From assembly GCA_014706295.1 (NCBI GenBank), contig JACSVZ010000004.1, forward strand, positions 6,565,465 through 6,629,464: DNA of 64,000 nt, in the 5' to 3' direction. Source of the DNA: Lycocorax pyrrhopterus obiensis. Its lineage: Eukaryota; Chordata; Aves; Passeriformes; Paradisaeidae. Positions 1 to 11,400 of this stretch are shown piece by piece. The position numbers and the translations under genes are program-made. Numbering within the stretch: position 1 is the stretch's first letter; each line of letters begins with the position of its first letter. The notes under the pieces are model-generated. The model did not search any database, had not been told where the DNA came from, and was given only the letters and a program-made list of their open reading frames with translations.

Positions 1-450
1 CCACACAGGAGTTGTCAGACCTGCAGGCTGGATCCACCATCTGGTGGATTTTATCTGAGAGGCAAAGGGGACAGTAGCCCCAGCATTCGGGGGCTTTGCT
101 GCGGTGTGTGAGGGGGAAGGATTCGTGCCCCTTCGGCAGCGCTTGGCTCGCTTTGTTCACAGCTGCGCTCAGCCCTTAAATATTTGTGTTGACCTGATGG
201 CAAGTGGAGATGTGTAGAGAAAGGAGTTCAAACTGTTGACCTGCTAACACCGGCTTTTGCAACTTGACTCCGGTTGTTTAAGATCTGTGATCTGCAGTTG
301 AGCCATTCTCTTCCCATTGAGGAGGAATGAAAGGTGTTACACAGACGGAGAAATACCTTGTTTTCAACCCAGATTGGGATGGTGGTTTAAATACTGATAT
401 TATATTATGCACTGTGGTTTGACACTGCTAGGGAATGTCTGAAGTGCACT
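1..450. other. non-coding DNA, no gene seen
   Basis: I see no exon, RNA gene or known repeat here. The only local structure is a small perfect inverted repeat at 32-49, with 8-bp arms (atccacca / tggtggat) around a 2-nt spacer. The first 180 bases are GC-richer than the following sequence. The window edge cuts this stretch, so it could be the tail of something larger. Confidence 0.6.
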
Positions 451-510
451 CGTATTAAAGATCCCGGTTCAGTGTTAAAGATCCTGATTTAATATTAAAG
501 TTCCTGATTA
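451..510. repeat. short tandem repeat, 20-bp unit, three copies
   Basis: Three consecutive 20-base units at 451-470, 471-490 and 491-510 share the core attaaag or gttaaag followed by atcc or ttcc and then gattt, gatta or ggttc. The copies differ from each other by several substitutions, so the array is old or was never homogenised. It lies in AT-rich non-coding DNA. No function is evident. Confidence 0.75.
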
Positions 511-864
511 ATGTAGGAAAGGGTTGCTGGGGTTTTGTGTGATTTGGTGGAGAAAGTGGAATAAGAGCAAAGTTCCCACTGAATTAACATAAGCCAGAAT
601 ACATGTGGATATTCAAGGAAGTCCGTGTTGTTGTGGCCAGCACTTGCAAGAACCGGTGTACCGAAATATACAGCACCTGTATTTTTTTATACACCTTAGC
701 GAGACGTATAAATTTATGTACGTACGTATTTTTCATCAGTTTAGCGCTGGCAGTATAACATGCAAGTTGTCAAAGGTGTTCAGGAGGGTTTTTTGACAAG
801 AATCTTGAAGAAATCTGGGGATGCATATCCCATCTTCTCTGCTCAGGTCTCGCAGGGCGGTTTC
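511..864. other. non-coding DNA, no gene seen
   Basis: This AT-rich spacer lies between the 20-bp repeat and the minisatellites. A short run near 715-730 alternates gtac/gtat. I recognise no coding or repeat content. Confidence 0.55.
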
Positions 865-924
865 TCACGCTTCCCCTCACGCTTCCCCTCACGCTTCCCC
901 TCACGCTTCCCCTCACGCTTCCCC
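865..924. repeat. minisatellite, 12-bp unit, five exact copies
   Basis: The unit tcacgcttcccc repeats five times without a mismatch, at 865-876, 877-888, 889-900, 901-912 and 913-924. Exact identity between copies suggests recent expansion, so copy number probably varies between individuals. Each unit contains one CpG. Because 12 is a multiple of 3, all frames stay open across the array. This creates artificial reading frames with 4-residue periods: Gly-Ser-Val-Arg on the minus strand and Ala-Ser-Pro-His on the plus strand. Confidence 0.95.
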
Positions 925-990
925 TCTGGCCGACATTTTGTCTGTTCTCCAGCCCCTTCCTTCCCCTGAGGTGAGGGGAACTCCAGGCGG

Positions 991-1034
991 GGGCGGCTGG
1001 AACCGGCTGGAACCGGCTGGAACCGGCTGGAACC
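991..1034. repeat. minisatellite, 10-bp unit, about four copies
   Basis: The unit aaccggctgg is repeated three times exactly (1001-1030). It is preceded by a degenerate copy (gggcggctgg) and followed by a partial copy that decays into aaccagcagg. It lies about 65 bases from the 12-bp array but has an unrelated unit. Each copy carries a CpG, so the segment would score as locally CpG-rich for reasons unrelated to a promoter. Confidence 0.9.
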
Positions 1035-1560
1035 AGCAGGAGCAGCTCCTGGCAGCCCCTCACAGCCCCGCCAGCACCTGGGCACCCACAGGCAGTATAG
1101 GGCAGCTTCTGAGAAGGAGGGTGAAAGTAAAGATGAAAGAAAATGAATAAAAAAGAAATATAAGGAAAACTAGAGGGAGTAGCACGTAAATGAGCGGTGG
1201 AGGTCAAGGTGAGGAGGCAGCGCGGAGCACCGAGTTGTTGGCGCAGGTTGTGGAACACAGGACTCCTGGAAGTCAGCGTGAGGGAAAACGTGGAATTCTG
1301 TCCTGGACAGATGGGCTGAACCTTCTGCGGTGAGGAAAAGGGGTTTGGGAGAAGAGGCTGAAAGGAGCTGGGGTCCCCAGGGGAGGAGGGGAATCCCAAG
1401 GGAGGGAGGGAAGGCTGTGGAAGATGGAGGCAACTCCTGAGAGGGGCCGGTGCTTGGCCTGAGGGCTGAGCCCATGCTGGGGACAGTGTCCCAGGGGAAG
1501 GCACACCCCGTGTAGCCAGCCAGGGGACACACTGAGGGCACTCATTCTATATAAACTATA
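1035..1560. other. GC-richer, purine-biased non-coding stretch
   Basis: The plus strand is rich in G and A, with many short agg/gagg/ggga runs (for example 1375-1415). I see no splice-bounded exon, TATA box or known repeat. The minus strand stays open for 244 codons over 770-1504, but that frame is Pro/Ser-rich and runs through the 12-bp minisatellite, so I do not call it a gene. It could be a weak CpG-rich island, but CpG density outside the arrays looks modest. Confidence 0.45.
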
Positions 1561-4500
1561 AATCAGTTTGTTTGTAGTGGCTGTGGTGATTGTGTGTGTG
1601 TTCCTGGTGTTGCTAGCATGAACAAGGGGGGTTTGACCACGATGTGTGTGAGGAAACTCATATGTGGATTGCTGAGGTATTCTAATTCTCTTAATTGCTC
1701 TGAGACATGAAAGCAGAGCTGGACAGGTACGTTCTGCACACAGATAATTGCTTTTGGTGCTTGACAGAAGCTGTAAACACTGGTCGATTCCCTGTAAACA
1801 TGTAAGAGCTCCATTTACCTTTAGTTGTAAGGATTACATCAGAAATATGCTCATGAACAGCAGATTTATCTTAGTTCAACTCAGTTGTGCATACCATTAT
1901 AGAACAAGTAAGCTAAAACGCTTACACCCAGTATATGGTAGCCAGCCAGACTAAATTTCCTGTTTTAAATTTCCTTCATTGCTGGATACCATAAATTTTG
2001 CACATGTGTGATAGATATTTGGCTCCATCTCTAATATCTTTAAAGAATAAAAAACATTTTAATTACTCAAATTGTTAATTAATATGTGATTCATGCTGCT
2101 ATAACAAGATATATCAGCAACAGTCCTAGAATCAATCAAGTGAAGGTTACTGTTTTATTTAGGAGCAAATTGAAGATTCTGTGTTTTAATTAAAAACTTT
2201 GTGTTATATCTAAAATATCTACGTTGCTTTTATCACTCTATAGTTCTATTTTTAATATTCCAATTTATTTAGTCATGTGAATTTATTTTAATCTAAAATT
2301 GTCATTAAAGTTAAGCAACTATAGGGAAGGAAAATTTACACCTGCAAAGAGCTGCAGTTTCAGGAATGGGCAGCAGTCAAATAGGAGAAGAAACTACTAA
2401 GATACGTGATCTTTTCATTTAAAGTCAGAATAGAAAAACCTGAGTTTTCAGACTTACATGCATGGAAACATACATGTAAGTTTTTGTGAAATGGGAATAA
2501 AAGAACTGAAATAAAAGAGAGGTAAAATATTATAAATTCCTGCATACTCAGACTTTGGTTGGGTGTTACTCAGACCTACTTTAAGTCTGTGTGAGAACAG
2601 CAGGATTGGGGTGAACAGAGAACAGGGAAGACAGCAGATGGAAGAATGAGCACACACAGGGAGACAGGTCTGGGACAGAAGGAATTTACATGGAAGTGTC
2701 AGGAAAGTGACAAAAATTTGTTTATATCCCATGGTTGTTTTGGTAATCCAAAAGCAATTAAAGTGAATTTTTAAACCTTTATTGTTTTATCTTTCCTCTT
2801 TCTGCACCTTCTGCAGATTTCTTCCTTGTACCTTTGCTTTCTGTCCTCTTCCGTTCTTGGAGATGAACAGAGACTTTCAGGGTAACTTTTTCTATTATTT
2901 TATCCATATTTTTGTATAAATTACTCCATCCTTGGGAAGGATCTTGTCCACACCCGTGCAGGGACTTCAGTGTAACAACAGTTACGATGTTACAGGAGTT
3001 GCTAAAAAGTTGTTAAAATACACTGTAGCTGCTATAATACTGCAATTCAAACACAATTACCACACTGAAACACCTAATTTGGTAACTTAAAGAAGTAATT
3101 GGGTTTTACAGTCCTTGAGTTCAGTGGTTAAACCTGGCACGTTGCCTCATGCAAGGACAAGAAGCTCTCTAGCAAAAATGTAAGCGTGCACAACCTCGTT
3201 TTTGTTTTTAGTTTGAGAGATGGCAGTCAGATGTCCTAAAGCACGGTACAGGAGGTGTTTAAATCTTTATGTATCTTAGAAACTGCCCCTGCTGCAGTTA
3301 CTCTCCAGCATTTCATTCTCCTTGGGCGTTTGGAAGAGAAAACTTCCTCTATATATCTCCGCTCAACCGCAGGGATTCCATCCTGCATCCCACCAGAGGA
3401 AGCAGCTGAGTGCTGCTGGACCTCACTTTAGCGTCTGGTGCAGTAGGTAATGGATGTTTAATGTTTTGCAAGTTTCTCCTGAAAATACAGAGCATTTTTG
3501 CAGATCATGGTCTTTCAAGTTGAATTCGGCTTGTGAAATTTGTGGGGAATATTTTGTACAAAGATGCCTTTGAACCCAAGATGCAGTTTGAAGAACCTTC
3601 CCTGAAAATTTGCACTTGAGTTTCCACTGTATGGGAATTAAGCATGGCTAGTACTTGTTCATGGGACTGCTGAAAGTTTTGGCCATTTTGGTTGGCTTAA
3701 ATTGTTTCAAGGAAATGGAAAACCGTCAAAACCAAACCCTGACCAAACAAGGTTTTTATTTTCAGTGGAAACTCAGCTTTGTACCTGTAGCTACTATGTC
3801 AATACTGTATGTGTCTTTTTATAAAAAAAAAGTAGTTTTATTTATCAGACTTTTTCAGGAATAGCCTGTTTTGCCTGTCAGCGTTGTGAAAGGAAAGACA
3901 AAGTGTTTGCCATTTCCTTACCCCTCCGAGTGCCCAAAGCTCAGTGGCACCTGAGGGAACCTGGGATGGCTTCCCTGAGAAGCCAATCGAACTTGTGCCA
4001 TTGACTTTGCAGATCCAGCCTTTCACCCAAGCAGTGGTTTCTAGTATTGATATTCTGTGACCAAACTTATACCTCCTTTTTATAGAAACATGCTTCTTCC
4101 AGGAATGGACATGACCCAGCAGTTTAAGTGGCTTGGTTATATCAAATTTATTCAAGGAAAAAAGCTTTAAAAAGGTGGTCTGAGAGCTTCAGCTGAAAGC
4201 TTTCACGCAGTCTCCTGGTGTTATCCTACAGTCCTTTTCACGTTATGTACTAGGGAGAGGATCTGTGATAATTAAAGGACAAAGAATCCTATGTTTGCTT
4301 AGTGAACCTGAGAATATCCAAAATAAGTGTTAGAAATATTTATTTGAAAAGTGGCATGAGAAGGAAGGGTTTGCTGAGGAGCAGTTTCGGTACAGCCAGA
4401 CCGTAACGTTATTGAACAAGTTACACCTATGGATACCTGCTGAACTCAAAGGAGTGCCAGCAAACCTGCTCGTGCTTCAGCAGAGTGTGAGGGAGGGAGA

Positions 4501-7500
4501 CACAAGGACACCAGATCTACACAACTTCTGTTTTATATTGTGTGATAACGCCCTGTTTATCGGGTGGGCTTTTTCTTGGTGGGTTGGTTTCTTTTAAGCT
4601 TCCTGAGTGGCAAGTGAAGCAAGATCTGTCAAAGTCTCTCTGAACTTGCAACTGGTAGAAAGTCTTTTATTGAGATAAAGAGGTAGTTTTTAAAATGCAG
4701 CCTTTTTAGTTGTGTAAAATGGAGTTTGTGTGATCATTTGGAAGTTGCTCTGTATGTCTGGAGAAGGAAAGTTGAGGTCAATCAGGCATACAGTTGTGCC
4801 TGCAGTGTATCTCCTTTCTATGGAGGCACTTCCTCTCCCCGTGCTTCCCCAAACAAAAAACACGTTAAGGTTTGTAACATTTAGGTGGCTTATGCGTAGT
4901 CTTACTGATATTTATTTATTTATAGTTGTCGATAGTGTTTTATTGTTATTAATAGCTGTCCCTCAGTAGGTTCCTCAGTAATGCGTGGGATAGGATATAT
5001 CAGTATAATACAATCATGTAGCTGTTGTGCTATGGAAAGGCAGCAGTCAAGAGACTTGGGTGCATTTATTTGTACAGTTAGGCCTTATTTTCAAAGTCAG
5101 CAGAAGTTTCCAAAGCTCAGCATTTTGGAAATGGAGGTTTCAGGTATAATTACATCCAACATTGAACCTCAGTGAAATGGTCTGGTGGCTCAGATTGTGT
5201 GTGGAGGCTGTGAAAGGAGGCTGCATGTGGAAGCTGTCTCACTTAAAGGGCTTGAAGTGCAGGGTTACATGTCAAGGAATTCTTTAAGACTATTCTTTAT
5301 TGAATTGTCTATTAACTGAATATATTTTATTGAATTTCTGTGCAGTAGATGTGGTACATAGTTATTTTTTGGACAAGTGATTGAAGACCTTGGGCAGCCC
5401 CAACATTACTAATGACGAATGAATATATTCAGAAGTCCAGACATGGAGTCCAAAATACTTTCAGATATTGTTTTTCTTGGATGGCTGTTAAAAACCTTTA
5501 AGTTTTGAGAGGATTCCTATGAGAAAGCACCTTTAAACTGAGAAAGGTCAATTTCTTTGACAGCCAGGACAGGAGGTTTCAGAGGGGTTGCTGTGATCCA
5601 AAACCTGAATTATGTATGTCAGTCCTTAGGGGTGTATCTTTTAAAGTGGGAGTGACTGGGGCTGGAAACCTGGTGGGATGGTGGCTGTTCATTCCCAAAT
5701 GCAGGTAGGCTACTACACTTAAACCCCATGCTGGAGGAATGTTAAGGTTGCAAAGTTAAGTGCTCTGAAGGCAAGAAAAGCTATTGCTAAGGTTGGAGAG
5801 GCAGGGATGCAGCTGGAAGGAATTCCATGGGTGTGTGCTTGTGCTCAATGCCAGCTGTCCCTTTGCTGTAGCTGCTTTGGAGAGTGAAAGGCAGATGGAG
5901 TTTGGGGAGGTTCTTTTATTTTATTTATAATATCAGTGTTTTCTCTTAAACATCACTTGAGAAACAAGCCTACTGTTTTTGCTTAAACTGTACCAAACAA
6001 ATAGTTCTGTGGATATTTTGGCCCAAATTGAAGTTATAAGCACCTTTATAGTCGGGTCCTGCAACAGAAGGTGTTTGACAAGCTGAGCTGGAACTTTGCA
6101 TTGCTGTCAAACACACTTCACTTGTTGAGCTGCAGTGACAAAGTTTGGGTGGGTGTTAAAGAGCATATTTCCACTTGGAACTGTGGGTTTGCCCCCTTTC
6201 ATCCTTACTCTGTCCTTCATTTATAGTTTCACTCTGATTAAGGAATTGCTCTCTGAGTGCTGGAATGCCAGAGACTGGAAGCCCCTGTTAATTTTCACGC
6301 TCTCCAGCATCTTTGGTCACTTTTTATTTCAGCATTCAGATCACAGGAAACCATTTACAGGACGTGCTGGCTTCCACACAGAGCTGCAGCCAACTATTTT
6401 CCACAGGTTTTGAATGCTAGAAAGCAAGTCTCACCAAATTCATGAGCTCAATAGTCTTCATCCATCAGTCAATAGAGAGGGGAAAAGCCACAGCCCTGAA
6501 ACAAATAACTTTCTTACTTCCTTACTGACGGATTCTTTTGAAAGATTCCAGTGAACAGATCCATGAGCGTTTTTATAAATTAATTTCTACTTTTAAACGT
6601 CTGTATAATTTATTTGTTTATTTTTGTTACGATAGTGTTTGCTATGTGCAGGGCACTTCCAAAACTTACAGCAATATTATCTGTTTGCCAAGCATTTGAG
6701 TAGGAGGAATCCACTGGAGAAAATAGACAAAACTTGATGTACGGAACATAAAAAGTGTGTTTTTACTTGAAAATATATGTTTGCTAAGATTACCAGAGAT
6801 CTTGACTTGTTTTCTGAGAGCTGCATACACTTTGGACAAGCATATCTATGGTAGGTTAGTGGGAAAGGTAAGAAAGAGAAGATGTAAAATGCAGGCTGTA
6901 CTATTGCACTGAGGGATTTTCCTGTTGATTCTAAACAACCCAGCCCAAAGCCTCCAAAAACCTAATGGAAGATGTGTGTGTGTGGAGCATAGTAAAATCT
7001 TACTACTTGTGGTTTCCTTTCGTGATGCAGGAGACAACTGAAATAAAACCTTGACAAGGAACTATACCTGTGACTCACTGTGATCACAGATTGTCTCTTG
7101 AAATGTTAAAATTCAGCCAGTGTGTTAAATGATAGTTGTTATGATGTGAACTCTGTGGTGTTGGACTTCTCTCACCTTAGTATGCATTATAAAGCTTTGG
7201 AGAGGTATTTTCTAGGAAAAATGGAAACTTCCACATTAATAATCACAAAACTCTCTTCTTATACTCTTAATATTTTGGCTTGGATTCCCCTCCTCCCTTT
7301 TGAAAGTATTGGGCCCAAGTAATGATTTTCCTTCTCATTCCTGTCACATGTAGACCAAAGGCAGAGTTGATTGTGTGAACTGCCATTGGTAATCAAAGTG
7401 GATAAGACTTTCACTGGATTTTTTTTTTCTCAGGGTATTTAATCCTGTACTGAGTGGGGGGGAACACTGGTGGAGGGTTTTTTTAGTATTTTTTCTCTCT

Positions 7501-8400
7501 CTGTAGATATCCTGAGGTTAGAATATTGCAGTTACTGTCTTTATGGTCATAAAAGACCCATGAACTTGGAACAGAACGCTCTTGTGGGGGTTAGCTCAGA
7601 AATATAAATGGCCAAAGCTAAAAGGGTTGATTGTCTTTGGTGGAAATATATATACTTTTTGGAACACTGGCATGGAAGTAAAGACAAATGAACATCCCCT
7701 TATGGTGTAATCACCAGGTTGAAAAATCAGGTGACTTTAGTTCTCAAACTGCCTGTTAGCACAGTGACTTTTTATGTTCTTTATATCTTCGTTGGTGGAT
7801 GAGTCAATGTTTAAATGCTCATTTATCATTTACTATATAAAAGAAAAGCTATTATCTGAAACTCATTTTTACAGTTGCAGGCAAACCGAAATAATCATTT
7901 TCAAGGACCTAAAGCTGTTTCTTGAAGAATGTCATCATTTTCTTCTGATTTTACTTACCACTTACACCAGTATATGAGGTACCTTCAAGAGCTGTACCTT
8001 GCCTGGCTGCAGATATTGCCAGCCTCCATACCTGTACAAACCGGGCTAAGGAAACTTAGTTTCAGCCAACTGCATTCATCTTGCAGACAGGACAAAAGAA
8101 CCACTTTAAAAGCACAGCTCTCACTGAACACTTGCACTGCTTGCTCAGTAATGTGCCCTGCCCTGGAGGCTGAGCAGCCCCCTTGGCCCAGACAGAGAAT
8201 TTCAGGAGCTGGGGGTAAAGCCCCTGCTCTACCGTAGAATCACCCTTGCTCGTGCCCATCAGGAGGGGAGCTGCTGTTCTCTGCTCTTCTCTTCATGCTG
8301 AGAACCTCTCTGAGTAAATGAACTGTCTGTCTGAAGTGGTAGAGGAGTAGTCTTCATTTTGCATTATAATTTGATGGCTCTCCTAATAGATAATATTAAT
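1561..8400. other. AT-rich non-coding DNA, no gene seen
   Basis: Nearly 7 kb without a recognisable exon, RNA gene or interspersed repeat. Reading frames are all short (about 105 codons or fewer) and show no domain. Local features are minor: short ttta-type runs near 4911-4925, and T-runs followed by cag near 7420-7435 that resemble splice acceptors but have no matching exon. Very old, unrecognisable repeats may be present. Confidence 0.55.
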
Positions 8401-11400
8401 TTGTGTGTGTGTGATCATCTCCGTTCTCAGTCTGCATGGGTGTAGCTCACGTGCATATCCGCACATAGAGGTGTGTGGATACCCACTGATGTTGCTCAGG
8501 GCTCGTGTTCTGAGCTGTGGCAGGACTCAGTTTTGTGCTTCCTCTGGGGGAAAGCACAGCTTCACACATCGGGGTGCCCTGGGACATTCTGCCAGAACCA
8601 GAGTGTTGCATTAGGGCTGCACCTCCTCGTGCACACGAAGGCAGGACAGCAGTGTAGGCAATGCCATACATTTACTTGTTAGTTTAACCTCACGTAACTT
8701 CATTTAATTTTTATTCCCTTGGTGCCCCCATACTTTGCCGCCTCTTTGTGCCTCATTCTTTATCTCGCCAAATGGCCAAAGCAGGCAGATGAGGTGATAA
8801 GCTGAGGCAACCAAGTGACCAGCAGCAGTGTCTCTACAGGAAATGCTAGAACTCTTATGACTATGGATCACTGGGGGTTCTGCTGCTCTCTTGCAGGCCC
8901 AGGCACCCTGTCTCTGACAGAAACTCCCATTTTTGTGCCTGTGTCCCCTTGCTGGTGAACAGACTCTCTCTTATTTGCTGGCAGAAAGGTGAGATCCTGC
9001 ACATACAAGGCCTGCTCTCCCTTAATCGCACTTCAAAACCAGGTTGGAAACCCAACCATTATAGGTGTTAATTCATACCAGCATCTAATTGTTAAAATCA
9101 TCCTGTTAGGGTGACACATGACATGATAAAAGTAAGTTATGTGTGATCTTTTAAACTCACCTGTATCTGCTTGCACATCTTGCAATTTGTGAGTGCCAGA
9201 AGACTGTAATTAACTTAAATGCTTGTACCTTTATTTTATAAAAATCCATAGGTACTTTTTAAAATCAAATGTACTTTTTATAGTGTAATATTTTGAGCCA
9301 AGTATGGTGAGAATTGAACTGTTGTATCTGTAATGTAATAGAAAGACATGATCTCTTCTTGGGGAAATTGAGGTTTTCTATGAGTCCTACTGTTAGCTCA
9401 TGAAGTCAGTGCTGACATAAAGCTCATATTGAGAAAAAATCCCAAATGATACTGAAAGAGACATCTATTTATTTATTTTTGCATTTCTGGGTGTTCATCT
9501 TTGGGGGTTTTTTTGTGTTAGTCCCACAAGCTGAGAAGTAATTGATATTTGCACTACAGGGAATATTGCAAGTGAAACGGCCACAGGTTTTACTTGGGTG
9601 ACTTTGCTTAGAGATCAGTTTGCTGCAGCTATTTTGTGTCTTTGATGGTGAGAGCAGAATGTCTCAACAGTTTAACATGATAAAAGATGTGGTGTCGGTG
9701 ATAAGTGTGTTCATTACACACTAATTAAAAGGTGCAGCAGCAGTGATGGAATGCCACCCAGAGCTCCCCGTGTTCTCAGTGTGTCTGTTTAAAAATTGTG
9801 TGTTAGGAACGGACTTTTGTACACGTTGTTGGGTGGGGGAAAGACCTCAGTGGTCATGTATTCCTAACCTGCTGTGTCATTTTAACAAATTGCTTTCTCA
9901 GTCATGTGATCATACTTCAGTCTTATGGGGTATTCGCTGTTTTGAGGAAGAAAGGAAAAGGTTTAGTGTTCTCCCATGGCAGTTTGTCCCCGTGTCGTTC
10001 AGTGCTACCTGCGATAAGGGAATCCAAACTGTGGAACAGCTGCAGGCTCTCAGCCTTTTTTGCTCAGTCCATGAGCGTTGTACCCAAAAGTTGTTGGTTT
10101 GACTTTCGCATTCTCTCTTGTTTCGTCTTTCCTGCCTCCCTTCCTTCTTCTGCTTCTGGGGCTGATGCTGATGGATTGGGAAAGGCAACACTGAACTTTA
10201 AAAGTAACATGAGACAGTTAGTACTGCTCAAGAGATATTTGGAACTTGTCAGGATTGGTTCTATACACCTCTGCCCTTGAAAGGAGTTACAAGGTAAAGT
10301 AATTTTATCTTGGAAAGCTTTTTCTGCTTGACTTTTCGAGTCGATTTCAATGTTAGGAGTGCCCATTTCCGCATGCTTCTTAGGAAAAAATTTGCTTTTC
10401 TATGGGTCATCTTGTGCTTGCATAGAAACAGGTTTCAATGCTGTGCTTTGAATCTAAGTGTGCCATTGTTTGAGTTCACGATTAACCTCTGCCAGAGCTC
10501 TTTGTGTATAGGGACTTGATGTTTTTAGCATCAGAGTGTTATGGTGCTCAGAGCTAGGGGACACTATCATAAGCTCTTTTTGAAACAGGGAAAAAAAAAG
10601 ATTAAGAATGAATGTTCCCTACTTGAGGAGAAATCAGAATGGTTAAGTGTAGAGAAAGTTCTTTAAGAGGTGTATGAACTGCCTGGTAACATCTCAGGAT
10701 CCATAGGTGTCTACACATAAACAGCAGTCAAAGGTTTTCTGTTACTTCTCTATTCTTCAAAGGTCACGCAGTATCAATACTGTTCTCTGAAGAAAACAGT
10801 TGACTACTATGAATACTGGCTTTTATAAGCCCACTTTCATATGGGCCCGCTGGATAATAATTAAATTAGGGTTTCTGACTCTTCCTAAGGTTGAGCTTAT
10901 GAATATCTAAAGATCTGATTGATCAGAGAAGCTCAGGTTAACCGTAAAATTGATCAAAAAGCAGGCAAAGAATAACGGCTGAGCCGAGCAGTACTGCGGA
11001 GTGATAAACCCACTGCTGGAGAATGTGACTGGAATGAGGCTGTAGCAGCCTGTTTTCATTTCAGTGTCTTTAGCATGGGGCTGTCACTTAATTGTGTTGT
11101 CATTGTTTCCCTCTGACAAAGAGGGCTGACTGACAGGTCACATGTGTTTGTCTGTGTTGCATTTTTCCTCACTTTGTCAGGGAAGGTTCTAAAATGTGAT
11201 CAGAAAGCAGCCTAGTCTTTGTCACTACCTTTGCTGCCTGGTCAGGTTCTGCAGAGTGTCCTGGGCTTTCAAGTGGCTGATGGTGTGACTTTGGTGGGCA
11301 GCTCTTGCTCACACCCAGAGTGTCCCTCAAGGAGCCTTTCCTCCACGGGCCATTCCTGTAGCCGGGGAACCTTTCCTCCATGGGCTGTTTCTGGCAGGTA

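Noticed and set aside
605..1150. Plus-strand frames with FPSR or ASPH repeats
   Set aside because: The repeats are direct translations of the 12-bp DNA array and appear in several frames at once.
770..1504. 244-codon minus-strand reading frame, the longest in the window
   Set aside because: It is low-complexity, Pro/Ser-rich and passes through the exact 12-bp minisatellite, whose length keeps all frames open. No domain, no signal and no splice context.
1773..1803. Two tgtaaaca words resembling the miR-30 seed region
   Set aside because: The sequence diverges from miR-30 after the seed and no hairpin precursor is evident.
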